64,000 nucleotides of DNA from Colwellia sp. BRX10-3 (GCF_014077505.1 NZ_JACGWA010000012.1:1-64000); one strand, 5' to 3'; positions 18,824 to 27,961 are shown, numbered from the stretch's first letter. The notes: a model not told the origin generated them from the sequence alone. Numbers and translations are program-made.

Positions 18824-19951
18824 TTAGTCTTCTTTCGGCGCTAAACCATCAATAGTTACACCGGACAACGAGCCTGTACCACCTTGATCATTACTACGCA
18901 ATTTGATCATCAAGCGTAAATCATTAGCTGAATCAGCATGATGCAATGCATCAGCGTAATTAATAAGACCTTGTTGATACAAATTAAATAATGCTTGATC
19001 GAAAGTTTGCATACCTTGATCAGTAGATTTTTCCATTACCTCTTTAATACTTCCGACATCGCCTTTTTTAATTAACTCGCCTACATAAGGCGAATTAAGT
19101 AAAATTTCAATCGCGGCTAAACGACCATTTCCATCTCGCGTAGGTATTAATTGTTGAGCAACTATGCCGCGAAGATTTAACGCAAGATCAAACAGTAACT
19201 TACCATGCTGCTCTGCTGGAACTAAATGCATAATACGGTCAATAGCTTGGTTGGCATTGTTAGCATGCAGGGTCGCAATACATAAGTGACCTGTTTCGGC
19301 AAAACTCAGCGCATGCTCCATGGTTTCTTGGTTACGAATTTCACCAATCAGTATAACGTCAGGGGCTTGGCGTAAAGAGCTTTTTAGTGCGGCGTCAAAA
19401 CTTTCTGTATCTAGTCCTACCTCTCGTTGCGTTACCATACATTTACCGTGCTCATGAACAAACTCGACAGGGTCTTCTATGGTCAGAATATGACCACGAG
19501 AGTTATTATTTCGATAGCCAATTAACGACGCCATTGAAGTTGATTTACCTGTACCCGTGCCACCAACAAAGAGCAGCAAACCACGCTTTGACATCACCAC
19601 ATCTTTTAATACCGAGGGTAAACCAAGATCATCTACATTGGGTATTTCGGTAACAATACGGCGAATAACCATACCAGCCATATCTCGTTGCCAAAAAGCA
19701 GAAATACGAAATCGACCAATGCCGTCAATCGAAATCGCGAAGTTACATTCTTTTTCTTCGTCAAACGCAAGCCTTTGTTTTTCAGACATAGAATTATGTA
19801 CTAAGCCTAAAGATTCATCAGCCGATAAAACTTTATCGTCAATAGGGACAAGTTCACCGTTAATTTTTGCACTTACGGGCAACTTAGCCGTAACAAACAT
19901 ATCTGATGCTTCATGCTGCACCATTTTTTGTAATAAATCGTGAAAATTCAT
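18824..19951 (-). CDS. pilU: Type IV pilus retraction ATPase PilU
   Basis: PilU is a hexameric secretion-type ATPase that assists PilT in pilus retraction. Walker A is 'GGTGTGKST' at residues 130-138. The Asp box 'ILTIEDPVEF', the Walker B region 'DVILIGEIRNQETM' and the His box 'GHLCIATLHANNA' follow. The 375-residue length and the extended C-terminus distinguish it from PilT. It lies 26 bases after pilT in the same transcript. Confidence 0.95.
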   Translation of the reverse strand: MNFHDLLQKMVQHEASDMFVTAKLPVSAKINGELVPIDDKVLSADESLGLVHNSMSEKQRLAFDEEKECNFAISIDGIGRFRISAFWQRDMAGMVIRRIVTEIPNVDDLGLPSVLKDVVMSKRGLLLFVGGTGTGKSTSMASLIGYRNNNSRGHILTIEDPVEFVHEHGKCMVTQREVGLDTESFDAALKSSLRQAPDVILIGEIRNQETMEHALSFAETGHLCIATLHANNANQAIDRIMHLVPAEQHGKLLFDLALNLRGIVAQQLIPTRDGNGRLAAIEILLNSPYVGELIKKGDVGSIKEVMEKSTDQGMQTFDQALFNLYQQGLINYADALHHADSANDLRLMIKLRSNDQGGTGSLSGVTIDGLAPKED

Positions 19952-19977
19952 TTAATTACCCTTTGCTTTTTTCGATA

Positions 19978-21021
19978 CTAATAACCGGTAAACTGGTTTT
20001 TATCTTGTGCTTTGTCCATCGCATCTTGTCTGGTGATCATGCCGCGACTGATAAGGTTTTGTAAACATTGATCCATCGTTTGCATACCATGAGACATACC
20101 GGTTTGAATAACAGAATACATTTGGGCAATTTTATCTTCACGAATAAGGTTACGAATGGCCGGTACACCCATCATAATTTCGTGTGCAGCAACACGTCCT
20201 CCACCTACTTTTTTCACCAGTGTTTGAGAAATTACTGCACGTAATGATTCTGAAAGCATTGAGCGCACCATGGCTTTCTCTTCACCTGGGAATACATCAA
20301 TAATACGGTCAATGGTTTTTGGCGCTGAGGTTGTATGCAAGGTACCAAAAACTAAATGGCCAGTTTCAGCGGCGGTCATTGCTAATCGTATGGTTTCTAA
20401 ATCACGCATCTCACCAACCAAAATAACATCGGGATCTTCACGTAATGCTGAGCGTAATGCCGCGCTAAAACTTAAAGTGTCGCGATGAACTTCACGTTGG
20501 TTAATCAAACATGAATGATTTTGATGAACAAATTCGATAGGATCTTCAATGGTTAAAATGTGATCATGTTTGGTTTTATTTATGTGATCAACCATAGCCG
20601 CTAGCGTGGTTGATTTACCAGAGCCTGTCGGTCCAGTAACCAAAACTAACCCACGAGGAAGCATAGATATATCTCTAAAAATATCAGGGCAACCTAAATC
20701 GTCTAATGATAAAATTTTACTTGGAATGGTACGAAATACGGCTGCAGGGCCACGGTTTTGATTAAATGCATTTACCCTGAAACGCGCTAGGTTTGGTACT
20801 TCAAAAGAAAAATCGACCTCTAAATTTTCTTCGTACTCTTTGCGTTGGCGGTCATTCATAATATCATAGACCAAAGCGTTAACATCTTTTTCGTCAAATG
20901 CTGGTATATTTAGTTTACGTACGTCACCATCGACGCGAATTGACGGCGGTGTACCCGTTGATAGATGTAAATCTGAAGCATTATTTTCCACACTAAATGC
21001 TAGTAATTCGGTAATATCCAT
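19978..21021 (-). CDS. pilT: Type IV pilus twitching motility ATPase PilT
   Basis: PilT powers retraction of type IV pili. The protein begins 'MDITELLAFSVENNASDLHLS', has Walker A 'GPTGSGKST' at 130-138, Asp box 'ILTIEDPIEFVH', Walker B region 'DVILVGEMRDLET' and His box 'GHLVFGTLHT', with the 'AIRNLIRE' motif needed for retraction. Length (347) is standard. It is first in pilT-pilU and is divergent from yggS, as in many gammaproteobacteria. Confidence 0.97.
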   Translation of the reverse strand: MDITELLAFSVENNASDLHLSTGTPPSIRVDGDVRKLNIPAFDEKDVNALVYDIMNDRQRKEYEENLEVDFSFEVPNLARFRVNAFNQNRGPAAVFRTIPSKILSLDDLGCPDIFRDISMLPRGLVLVTGPTGSGKSTTLAAMVDHINKTKHDHILTIEDPIEFVHQNHSCLINQREVHRDTLSFSAALRSALREDPDVILVGEMRDLETIRLAMTAAETGHLVFGTLHTTSAPKTIDRIIDVFPGEEKAMVRSMLSESLRAVISQTLVKKVGGGRVAAHEIMMGVPAIRNLIREDKIAQMYSVIQTGMSHGMQTMDQCLQNLISRGMITRQDAMDKAQDKNQFTGY

Positions 21022-21090
21022 ACAAACCTCTGAGTATAATTAATAATTAACTAACAACTGAATAAGTCATTGAGAACTGAAATAAACAAT

Positions 21091-21765
21091 ATGATTGCTA
21101 TTAAAGATAATATTGCTGCTGTAGAACTGCAAATTTCTTCTGCTTGTCAACGTGCTAATCGCAACGCTGATGAAGTTACTTTGCTTGCAGTTAGTAAAAC
21201 TAAACCTATTAAAATGCTCGAGCAAGCTTATGATGCTGGGCAACGAAATTTTGGCGAAAGCTATGTACAAGAAGCAGTGGATAAAATTACCGCTTTGCAA
21301 AATAAAACTGATATAACGTGGCATTTTATTGGCCCAATTCAAACGAATAAAACCAAGTTAATTGCCAGCCATTTTTCGTGGGTACACAGCATAGATAGAA
21401 TTAAAGTTGCAAAACGCCTTAACGAGCATAGGTCTGATCAAGATACCCCGCTAAACATTTGTTTACAAGTGAATATTAGTCGCGAATTAAGTAAATCAGG
21501 GGTTTTACCCCAAGACCTTCCTGCGCTACTTGCTGTTATCGAAACTTGTGACAATTTATGTTTACGCGGTTTGATGGCAATTCCAGAAAAAAATGCTTCT
21601 CAAGCCAGCTTTATACAGATGCAAACCCTGTTCATTGAGCTTAAAAAGCACTACCCTACCATGGACACATTATCCATGGGCATGTCGGGCGATTTACAAC
21701 TGGCAATTAATGCCGGCTCAACCTTAGTACGCATTGGTTCAGCAATATTTGGTGCTAGAAGTTAA
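21091..21765 (+). CDS. yggS: YggS/PLPBP family pyridoxal phosphate homeostasis protein
   Basis: This cofactor-binding TIM-barrel protein keeps pyridoxal phosphate levels balanced. The PLP lysine lies in 'LLAVSKTKP'. 'NFGESYVQEAVDKI', 'WHFIGPIQTNK' and 'LSMGMSGDLQLAI' are family segments. An upstream in-frame TTG at 21070 is possible, but the ATG at 21091 (MIAIKDNIAAV) gives the usual length and is preferred. It is divergent from pilT and followed by proC. Confidence 0.95.
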   Translation: MIAIKDNIAAVELQISSACQRANRNADEVTLLAVSKTKPIKMLEQAYDAGQRNFGESYVQEAVDKITALQNKTDITWHFIGPIQTNKTKLIASHFSWVHSIDRIKVAKRLNEHRSDQDTPLNICLQVNISRELSKSGVLPQDLPALLAVIETCDNLCLRGLMAIPEKNASQASFIQMQTLFIELKKHYPTMDTLSMGMSGDLQLAINAGSTLVRIGSAIFGARS

Positions 21766-21936
21766 ACAAAGCCTAGAGCTCGAAACCAAGTAAATGTACA
21801 GACAAAATTAAGTAGTATATTAATACTAAGACATAAGTAGCATACAGCTAACAATAGCCCCCAGCTTACAATTTATTTAAAAATTTGATATTTGAGCTGC
21901 GACTAAATATCGAATGACAATACTGATAGGAAAATT

Positions 21937-22749
21937 ATGAAAAAAATAGCTTTTATCGGCGCAGGCAACATGAACGGCGCAATTATTTCTGGCCTTATAA
22001 ACGGTGGCTTTAATCCTGAGCATATTATAGTGTCGAACCCTTCAGCAGAAAAGCGTTTGGCTCTGCAAGCAGCACACAACATTAAACAAACACAATGTAA
22101 TATTGAAGCGACAACTTTTGCTGACGTTATAGTGCTTGGCGTTAAGCCTTACCTTATTGAAGAAGTTTGCCAAAACTTGGGTGAAAGTATCGATATTAGC
22201 GATAAATGTTTTATCTCTGTAGCAGCAGGATGCACCATTCAACAAATTGAACAGGCGCTAAATAAACCCTGTACGGTGATCAGAACCATGCCAAACACCC
22301 CTTCACAACTTGGTTTTGGCGTGTCGGGGCTTTTTGCTAACGAACATACGACTACTGAAGAAAAAGCCTTTACCACATCACTTATGGAGTCTGTCGGCAT
22401 TGTTAAATGGCTCACCTCTGAAGAGCAGATCGATCATATTATTGCCGTTTCAGGCTCAGCCCCTGCCTATTTTTTCTTATTTATGGAAGCGATGCAAAAG
22501 CAAGCCATGGCATATGGTTTTAGTGAGCAAGATAGTCGAGATCTAGTGCAACAAACGGCACTAGGTGCAGCTAAAATGGTGATTGAAAATAAACTGCCCA
22601 TTGGCAAACTACGGGAAAACGTAACTTCTAAAGGCGGTACAACTCAAGCAGCACTTAAATCTTTTATTGATGGTGGTTTGGAACAGCTAGTATCCAATGC
22701 GATGAATTGTGCTGTAGATCGCGCTAAAGAAATGGCGAAAAATGGTTAA
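21937..22749 (+). CDS. proC: Pyrroline-5-carboxylate reductase
   Basis: ProC carries out the last step of proline synthesis. The NAD(P)H-binding motif is 'IAFIGAGNMNGAIISGL' at the N-terminus. The family signature is spread over 'GSAPAYFFLFMEAM' and 'LRENVTSKGGTTQAAL'. Length is 270 residues. It sits in the conserved yggS-proC-yggT group. Confidence 0.97.
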   Translation: MKKIAFIGAGNMNGAIISGLINGGFNPEHIIVSNPSAEKRLALQAAHNIKQTQCNIEATTFADVIVLGVKPYLIEEVCQNLGESIDISDKCFISVAAGCTIQQIEQALNKPCTVIRTMPNTPSQLGFGVSGLFANEHTTTEEKAFTTSLMESVGIVKWLTSEEQIDHIIAVSGSAPAYFFLFMEAMQKQAMAYGFSEQDSRDLVQQTALGAAKMVIENKLPIGKLRENVTSKGGTTQAALKSFIDGGLEQLVSNAMNCAVDRAKEMAKNG

Positions 22750-22853
22750 TAGTATTACTATCAACTTACTTGAAGTATCAAGCATTTTAAAAGTCAGTAA
22801 CGCACTGATTATTTTAATTTTTTATATTATTAGTTTTAATTTTGGAGTTTTAG

Positions 22854-23402
22854 ATGGAAGCAATTAATTACTTGCTTAAATTTGCCTTTGACACATTTCT
22901 TATGATTTTAGTGTTGCGAGTATGGTTACAACTTGTTCGCGCTGATTTTTACAATCCACTAAGTCAGTTTATTGTAAAAGTAAGTAATCCATTAGTTATC
23001 CCATTACGCCGTATTATTCCGAGTGTTGGTGGTGTTGATTTAGCGACTGTTGTTTTAGCCTACGTTTTCGCTAGCTTAACTTTTATTATAATCCCATTAA
23101 TTAATGGCGGCCCAATTGATATTATTTCGGCTTTGTATTTAGGCTTGATTTACCTCATTAAGCAAACCGGTGTATTGCTGTTTATTATGATGCTTGTAAT
23201 GGCGATAATGAGCTGGGTAGTGCAAGGTTACAACCCTACTCAAATGATATTTAATCAACTTACAGCACCAGTTTTATCACCGATTAGACGCATAGTACCA
23301 AGTATTGGTGGACTCGATTTATCAGTGCTTATCGCCTTTTTGTTATTGAATGTGATTAATATTTTACTTGGCGGTTGGGTGCCATATTGGGCGATGCTAT
23401 AG
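22854..23402 (+). CDS. yggT: YggT family membrane protein
   Basis: A 182-residue membrane protein with two copies of the YGGT unit. Each copy ends with a membrane-proximal 'PLRRIIPSVGGVDL' or 'PIRRIVPSIGGLDL' motif followed by a hydrophobic segment, giving about four membrane spans. Its position downstream of proC is conserved. The function is not established; relatives have been tied to osmotic and envelope processes. Confidence 0.93.
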   Translation: MEAINYLLKFAFDTFLMILVLRVWLQLVRADFYNPLSQFIVKVSNPLVIPLRRIIPSVGGVDLATVVLAYVFASLTFIIIPLINGGPIDIISALYLGLIYLIKQTGVLLFIMMLVMAIMSWVVQGYNPTQMIFNQLTAPVLSPIRRIVPSIGGLDLSVLIAFLLLNVINILLGGWVPYWAML

Positions 23403-23473
23403 CCGTTATTTTATCCTAATGAGCATCGTCGTATATACTTAACAATAACGACATAAATTATAAGGTCAAAAAT

Positions 23474-23914
23474 ATGAAAAACATTACCAATAAGCTCGTG
23501 TTAATAGGTTTTTTAGCGCTGTCATTTATCGGTTTCGTTAATGCTGAAAACATGAAGAAAATGAACGATATCAATGTACATTATATCGCTTTAGGTTCCA
23601 CTTTTTTAACACCTGAAATTGCTAAAGCTTACGGTATTGAACGTAGTCGTTATAAAGGTTTAATTAATATTTCAGTGCTTGATAATACACAAGCTGACCA
23701 TAAGTCAAAAACGGTAAATATTAATGGCAGAGCGCGTAACGATGTTGGGCAAATTAAATCCTTAGATTTTATGGAAGTAAAAGAAGGCGATGCTATTTAT
23801 TATTTAGCACAAGTCAGTTATACCAACGAAGAAACCATACACTTCGATATTACTATCACTGATAAAGGCAGGCAGCATAAGTTAAAGTTCTCGCAAAAGT
23901 TCTATGTAGATTAG
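23474..23914 (+). CDS. DUF4426 domain secreted protein
   Basis: A 146-residue protein with a cleavable signal peptide (cut likely after 'GFVNA'). The mature part has 'DINVHYIALGSTFLTPEIAKAYGI' features of the DUF4426 family, found next to yggT in marine gammaproteobacteria. It is probably periplasmic, of unknown function. There are no cysteines in the mature part. It may be cotranscribed with yggT across a 71-base gap. Confidence 0.8.
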   Translation: MKNITNKLVLIGFLALSFIGFVNAENMKKMNDINVHYIALGSTFLTPEIAKAYGIERSRYKGLINISVLDNTQADHKSKTVNINGRARNDVGQIKSLDFMEVKEGDAIYYLAQVSYTNEETIHFDITITDKGRQHKLKFSQKFYVD

Positions 23915-23979
23915 AATTACCTTGATTAGGTGGAGATACACATAATACTGTTCTCAGTAAAATTTTATTGATAAAGAAC

Positions 23980-24080
23980 GCCACTTATTTAAATCCATGT
24001 GAGCGTGGCAAACCGTATCTCCTGAACATCGCCGCTTATTCACATCCATGTGAGCGTGGCATACTGTTCGTCCTGAACAT
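23980..24080 (+). repeat. Two tandem 50-base repeats (ATCCATGTGAGCGTGGC ... TCCTGAACAT)
   Basis: Units at 23980-24029 and 24031-24080 match at 42 of 50 positions by eye. Each starts GCC[A/G]CTTATT, contains ATCCATGTGAGCGTGGCA and ends TCCTGAACAT. The second unit contains the palindrome TCACAT-CC-ATGTGA (24040-24053). A related copy lies at 55363-55404. In both places the repeat runs straight into a terminator hairpin. Confidence 0.8.
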
Positions 24081-24081
24081 A

Positions 24082-24106
24082 AACGGCAATTAATTTGCCG
24101 TTTTTT
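24082..24106 (+). terminator. Rho-independent terminator after the DUF4426 gene
   Basis: AACGGCAA (24082-24089) pairs with TTGCCGTT (24095-24102), followed by T residues. It directly abuts the second copy of the tandem repeat. Confidence 0.85.
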
Positions 24107-24382
24107 ATTGCCTGAAAATTGAAATTTTAATAACTATTGATATGCTAAGATTAACCACGCTACTTGCCTTAGGAGCAAATAAATAGTTTAGCGGCATAAT
24201 TACTATTGCGTACTGCAAAATTCAGTGTTTGTTGCTCCCTCTTTGCAGCAGATTAAGGTATTATGCGCGCCATTGTTTTAATTAATTTATCAAGTCACTT
24301 ATTTATTTGTATAGAGACTTGGTTAGTGGCTTATTTACCTTAAATATTTAAGCGCGTAATTTAAAAAGTAAAAGGTGTTTGC
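24107..24382. other. Intergenic region upstream of rdgB
   Basis: About 275 bases without an evident gene. A TATTAT hexamer at 24259-24264 could be a -10 element for rdgB, but no matching -35 was found. Nothing else was recognised. Confidence 0.4.
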
Positions 24383-24982
24383 ATGACCACTATCGTATTA
24401 GCAACAGGTAATAAAGGTAAAGTTAACGAATTAGCAAGTTTGTTGGCTGCACATAATATTGAGATTAAGCCACAAAGCGAATTCAATGTTGGTGATGTTG
24501 CAGAAACAGGTACCACCTTTGTTGAAAATGCGATTATAAAAGCGCGTCATGCCGCAAAAATTACTGGCCTACCCGCTATTGCTGATGATTCTGGTTTAGA
24601 AGTTGACGCATTAAACGGCGCGCCCGGCGTTTATTCTGCACGCTTTGCTGGTGAAAACGCTAGCGATGATGACAATACCAACAAGCTTTTAAGTGCGCTA
24701 GAAAATGTTGATAATAAGCAGCGTACTGCTCGTTTTCATTGTGTGCTGGTTTATATGCGTCATGAAAATGATCCAACTCCGCTAATTTGCCATGGCGTGT
24801 GGCAAGGTACTATCGCTAGAGAAAAAATAGGCGAGCAAGGTTTTGGCTACGACCCAGTGTTTTGGCAAGCTGATCATCAAATGACATCGGCACAATTGCC
24901 AAGAGATTTAAAAAACCAATTGAGTCATCGCGGCCAAGCACTGCAAAAAATTGTCCCACAGCTTTTATCAGTATTAGCTTAA
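24383..24982 (+). CDS. rdgB: dITP/XTP pyrophosphatase
   Basis: RdgB hydrolyses inosine and xanthosine triphosphates to keep them out of nucleic acids. The nucleotide-binding N-terminus is 'IVLATGNKGKVNELASLL', the metal-binding signature is 'AIADDSGLEVDALNGAPGVYSARF', and the C-terminal 'GFGYDPVFW' and 'LSHRGQAL' are typical. Length is 199 residues. The hemW start codon follows one base after the stop. Confidence 0.97.
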   Translation: MTTIVLATGNKGKVNELASLLAAHNIEIKPQSEFNVGDVAETGTTFVENAIIKARHAAKITGLPAIADDSGLEVDALNGAPGVYSARFAGENASDDDNTNKLLSALENVDNKQRTARFHCVLVYMRHENDPTPLICHGVWQGTIAREKIGEQGFGYDPVFWQADHQMTSAQLPRDLKNQLSHRGQALQKIVPQLLSVLA

Positions 24983-24983
24983 G

Positions 24984-26129
24984 ATGTTAATTGCGCCGCC
25001 ACTTTCGTTATATATTCACATACCTTGGTGTGTTGAAAAATGCCCTTACTGTGACTTTAACTCTCACGCATTAAAGCATGCGATTCCTGAACAAGACTAC
25101 ATTGCCCAGTTACTGCTTGATTTAGACAGCGACATGGAGCGTTTTAGTTTAGATAAAAGACCCTTGCATTCAATTTTTATTGGTGGCGGTACGCCAAGCT
25201 TATTTTCAGCTCCGGCTATCGACCAGCTATTAACTGAGGTGTTACAACGCTTTGAGCATAAAGCGGATATTGAAATTACCTTAGAAGCTAATCCTGGCAC
25301 CGTTGAAGCAGAAAAGTTTATTGGTTTTTTTAATGGTGGTGTTTCAAGATTATCAATCGGAGTGCAAAGTTTTGCCTCTGATAAATTAATTAAGCTAGGT
25401 CGTATTCATGATAGCGAACAAGCTAAAATAGCGGCAAATTTAGCCAGTGAATGTGGCGTAAAAAGCTTCAATCTCGATTTAATGCATGGCTTGCCGGAAC
25501 AAACAGTCGCCCATGCACTTGATGATTTAAAAACCGCTATTAGTTTACATCCGAGCCATATTTCCTGGTATCAATTAACCATCGAACCTAATACAGCGTT
25601 TCATTCTCGGCCACCAAAATTACCGCAAGATGAAGTACTTTGGAATATCCAAGACCAAGGTATTGCCTTACTAAACCAAGCCGGATATCAGCAATATGAA
25701 ATTTCAGCCTACGCTAAACCTGAATTTCAATGCCAGCATAACCTTAACTACTGGAAGTTTGGTGACTACCTCGGTATTGGTTGTGGTGCGCACGGTAAAA
25801 TTACTGATGTTAATAAACAAACCATTCACCGTACGGTAAAAGTAAAACATCCAAAAGGATATTTAGATACCAGCAGAAAAGCACTTGATAAACTGCATAC
25901 GGTAACGGCTGAAGAATTACCCTTTGAATACATGATGAACCGTTTGCGTTTATTTTCTGGTTTCTCGCTCGATGAATATCAAGCGTTTACTGGTTTAAGT
26001 ATCGACAGTGTTTTACCTACTTTGTTAAAAGCTCAAGATAAAGATCTAATGGAATTTGATGGCACACTTTGGTCAGTCAGTAAGCTTGGCCACCGCTACC
26101 TTAACGATTTATTAGAAATGTTTTTATAG
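24984..26129 (+). CDS. hemW: HemW, radical SAM heme chaperone
   Basis: HemW is a radical SAM protein related to coproporphyrinogen dehydrogenase HemN that binds heme for delivery to respiratory enzymes. The iron-sulfur motif is 'CVEKCPYC' (Cys16, Cys20, Cys23). The SAM-binding glycines are in 'IFIGGGTPSLF', and 'LSIGVQSF' and 'GLPEQT' are family features. Length (381) fits HemW. It is coupled to rdgB by a one-base gap and followed within four bases by tadA. Confidence 0.95.
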   Translation: MLIAPPLSLYIHIPWCVEKCPYCDFNSHALKHAIPEQDYIAQLLLDLDSDMERFSLDKRPLHSIFIGGGTPSLFSAPAIDQLLTEVLQRFEHKADIEITLEANPGTVEAEKFIGFFNGGVSRLSIGVQSFASDKLIKLGRIHDSEQAKIAANLASECGVKSFNLDLMHGLPEQTVAHALDDLKTAISLHPSHISWYQLTIEPNTAFHSRPPKLPQDEVLWNIQDQGIALLNQAGYQQYEISAYAKPEFQCQHNLNYWKFGDYLGIGCGAHGKITDVNKQTIHRTVKVKHPKGYLDTSRKALDKLHTVTAEELPFEYMMNRLRLFSGFSLDEYQAFTGLSIDSVLPTLLKAQDKDLMEFDGTLWSVSKLGHRYLNDLLEMFL

Positions 26130-26132
26130 CTT

Positions 26133-26732
26133 ATGATTAAAAATACTCTAGCAGATAAACTTAATGATCAAATAATCAGTAAACCGAATGACGACGGTTT
26201 TACGGAAGACGCTTTGTCTGAACACGCCTTTTGTGAACTTGATATTAAGTTTATGCGCCGCGCTATTGAACTAGCAAAAGTTGCCGACAGCCATAATGAA
26301 ATACCTGTTGGCGCTGTAGTTGTTTGTAATGGTGAAATTGTGGGTGAAGGTTTTAATCAATCGATCATGAATAACGATCCTTCAGCGCATGCAGAAATGA
26401 TGGCCATTCGTGATGCAGGTAAAAACTTACAAAACTATCGTCTGCTCGATTGCACCCTATACGTTACGCTTGAGCCTTGTCCTATGTGTGCAGGTCTTTT
26501 GGTTCACAGCCGTATCAATCGTTTAATATTTGCCAGTGAAGATTTAAAAACAGGCGCTGCAGGTAGTGCATTTTCATTATTAAATCATGAAAAGCATAAT
26601 CATCAAGTGACTGTAAAATCCGGTCTCTTAGACGACGAGTGCAGCACAATGTTGTCAACTTTTTTTAAACGTAGAAGAGCGGAAAAAAAAGCAGATAAAC
26701 AAGCCAGAAAGCAGACCAATCGGGTGCAGTAA
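26133..26732 (+). CDS. tadA: tRNA-specific adenosine deaminase
   Basis: TadA deaminates A34 of tRNA-Arg to inosine. The zinc-binding and proton-shuttle motif is 'SAHAEMMAI', and the second zinc motif is 'PCPMCAG'. The product has an N-terminal extension of about 40 residues before 'MRRAIELAK'. A start at that internal methionine would give a length closer to E. coli TadA, so the true start is uncertain. The C-terminus is Lys/Arg rich. The close hemW-tadA spacing suggests one transcript. Confidence 0.93.
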   Translation: MIKNTLADKLNDQIISKPNDDGFTEDALSEHAFCELDIKFMRRAIELAKVADSHNEIPVGAVVVCNGEIVGEGFNQSIMNNDPSAHAEMMAIRDAGKNLQNYRLLDCTLYVTLEPCPMCAGLLVHSRINRLIFASEDLKTGAAGSAFSLLNHEKHNHQVTVKSGLLDDECSTMLSTFFKRRRAEKKADKQARKQTNRVQ

Positions 26733-26793
26733 TAGGGTTATAACAAGCAAATGTATATATTGACTTGGAAAGGTTGTGCTTAGATATTATTTA

Positions 26794-27174
26794 TTACAAC
26801 TGGCTCACGAGCCAATATTTTGCTGATTTTACGTCATGAAATTCACGACGGTTTTGCAATTCAAACAAAGCGGGTTGCTCATTTTTCACCATATCAACAT
26901 AAAGTGTCTGACTATAAATAACGGCTCTAGCAATACAGTTTTGCTTGTTTAGCCACAACAAGTGCTGGTTTGATATTTCATGCGCATCGCGTGTACTACC
27001 TTCATATTCAATACAATCAAGCAATATACCAAAACCTTGACCATTTAAGCTTTCAACTTTAGTTTTTATTTTCTGGCAAACCGATCGCGTTGCAAGGTCA
27101 TTAAACGTACCTACTAAAGTAATGCTTAACAAATTGTTCTCAAGTACTACTGAATAAGTGCCGTGTTCAATCAT
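26794..27174 (-). CDS. STAS/SpoIIAA-like hypothetical protein
   Basis: A 126-residue soluble protein of unknown function. The pattern 'GTYSVVLENNLLSITLVGTFND', a central 'GFGILLDCIEYEGS' and 'ARAVIYSQTL' is reminiscent of the SpoIIAA/STAS-like fold, in which a beta strand ends in Asp before a loop. That assignment is by eye only. It lies 58 bases downstream of the marR gene on the same strand and is probably in one transcript with it. Confidence 0.6.
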   Translation of the reverse strand: MIEHGTYSVVLENNLLSITLVGTFNDLATRSVCQKIKTKVESLNGQGFGILLDCIEYEGSTRDAHEISNQHLLWLNKQNCIARAVIYSQTLYVDMVKNEQPALFELQNRREFHDVKSAKYWLVSQL

Positions 27175-27232
27175 AATGTAAAATATCTCACTAAAATAGA
27201 TTTGCTAACATTTTGCTTACCTTGAATTAAGC

Positions 27233-27814
27233 TTAAATACTCTGTGTTTTTTTAAACCAACGTAAAAGCTCTTTTTGATCAGCAGGAATTTCAACACCTT
27301 GATTTACAAATGATAGTGCCTGTTGCGCTAATAATTGTTCCGCTTTTGTTTCAATTTTTATTAAACACGCATAAAAACTCTTTTTTTCATCATCATTCAA
27401 CACACTTTCAAGTGCCTGCGCACGGGGTTCAAGCGTGTTAATAAGTTGCTTGTACAAGCTTAAACCTAAAGTAGTTAGAGTTAGGTATTTAATATTTTTA
27501 CTTGCGGGATCGGGCTCAGCTTCAATCAATTTTTTCGCTAAAAGCACTTTCACCGCTCGACTGACATTAGGAGAATCAATTCGAGACTGATAAGCAATAT
27601 CTGCGGCTTTTATTGGCATATATGAGCCAATATTAAGTAGCACACGCATTTCTCTTGGCTCTAAATCAGATAAACTACGGACACTCAAATCACGGTTAAG
27701 TGCCAACAAATTACTGACCACTGCCACACGAAATGGCAGGTGCTTAGATAAGTCTAATGGTTCTTCGATTAACCTAGTTAGGTTAAATACTTGCTCTCTC
27801 GCTGAAGTAGAAAT
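27233..27814 (-). CDS. MarR family transcriptional regulator, probable ATT start
   Basis: This is a winged-helix dimeric repressor: 'LNIGSYMPIKAADIAYQSRIDSP' holds the recognition helix and 'KLIEAEPDPASKNIKYLTLT' the wing. The first GTG in frame (27727) would cut off the first dimerisation helix. The frame stays open upstream to a TAA at 27826-27824 and encodes a natural N-terminus (STSAREQVFNLTRLIEEP...). It has no ATG, GTG or TTG but has ATT at 27814-27812, five bases after a strong AAGGTG ribosome binding site (27825-27820). The product would be 193 residues. It is divergent from the AhpD-like gene. Confidence 0.75.
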   Translation of the reverse strand: MSTSAREQVFNLTRLIEEPLDLSKHLPFRVAVVSNLLALNRDLSVRSLSDLEPREMRVLLNIGSYMPIKAADIAYQSRIDSPNVSRAVKVLLAKKLIEAEPDPASKNIKYLTLTTLGLSLYKQLINTLEPRAQALESVLNDDEKKSFYACLIKIETKAEQLLAQQALSFVNQGVEIPADQKELLRWFKKTQSI

Positions 27815-27943
27815 AATTACACCTTAAATTATGAAAATTCATCAAAAAATTACTTTACCTCGCACTTCTCATTGAAACAAGTCAAATCACTACAATTTAA
27901 TTACCCCTTTTTTAACAATTAAAAGAAGTCTGTTAAAATCAAA

Positions 27944-27961
27944 TGTTGCATTTGCAATATC
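27944..27961. promoter_or_regulatory. Candidate MarR operator, TTGCA-TT-TGCAA
   Basis: The palindrome TTGCATTTGCAA (27946-27957), extended as TGTTGCATTTGCAATA, lies midway in the spacer between the divergent marR and AhpD-like genes. MarR proteins usually bind 16-20 base palindromes in such spacers. The link is inference. Confidence 0.4.

Noticed and set aside
23980-24080. CRISPR-like direct repeats
   Set aside because: Only two adjacent units with no spacers, imperfect identity and no cas genes.
27233-27830. Frameshift or truncation of the marR gene
   Set aside because: The upstream N-terminal codons are in the same frame as the rest, so no shift is needed; a non-standard start explains the data better.
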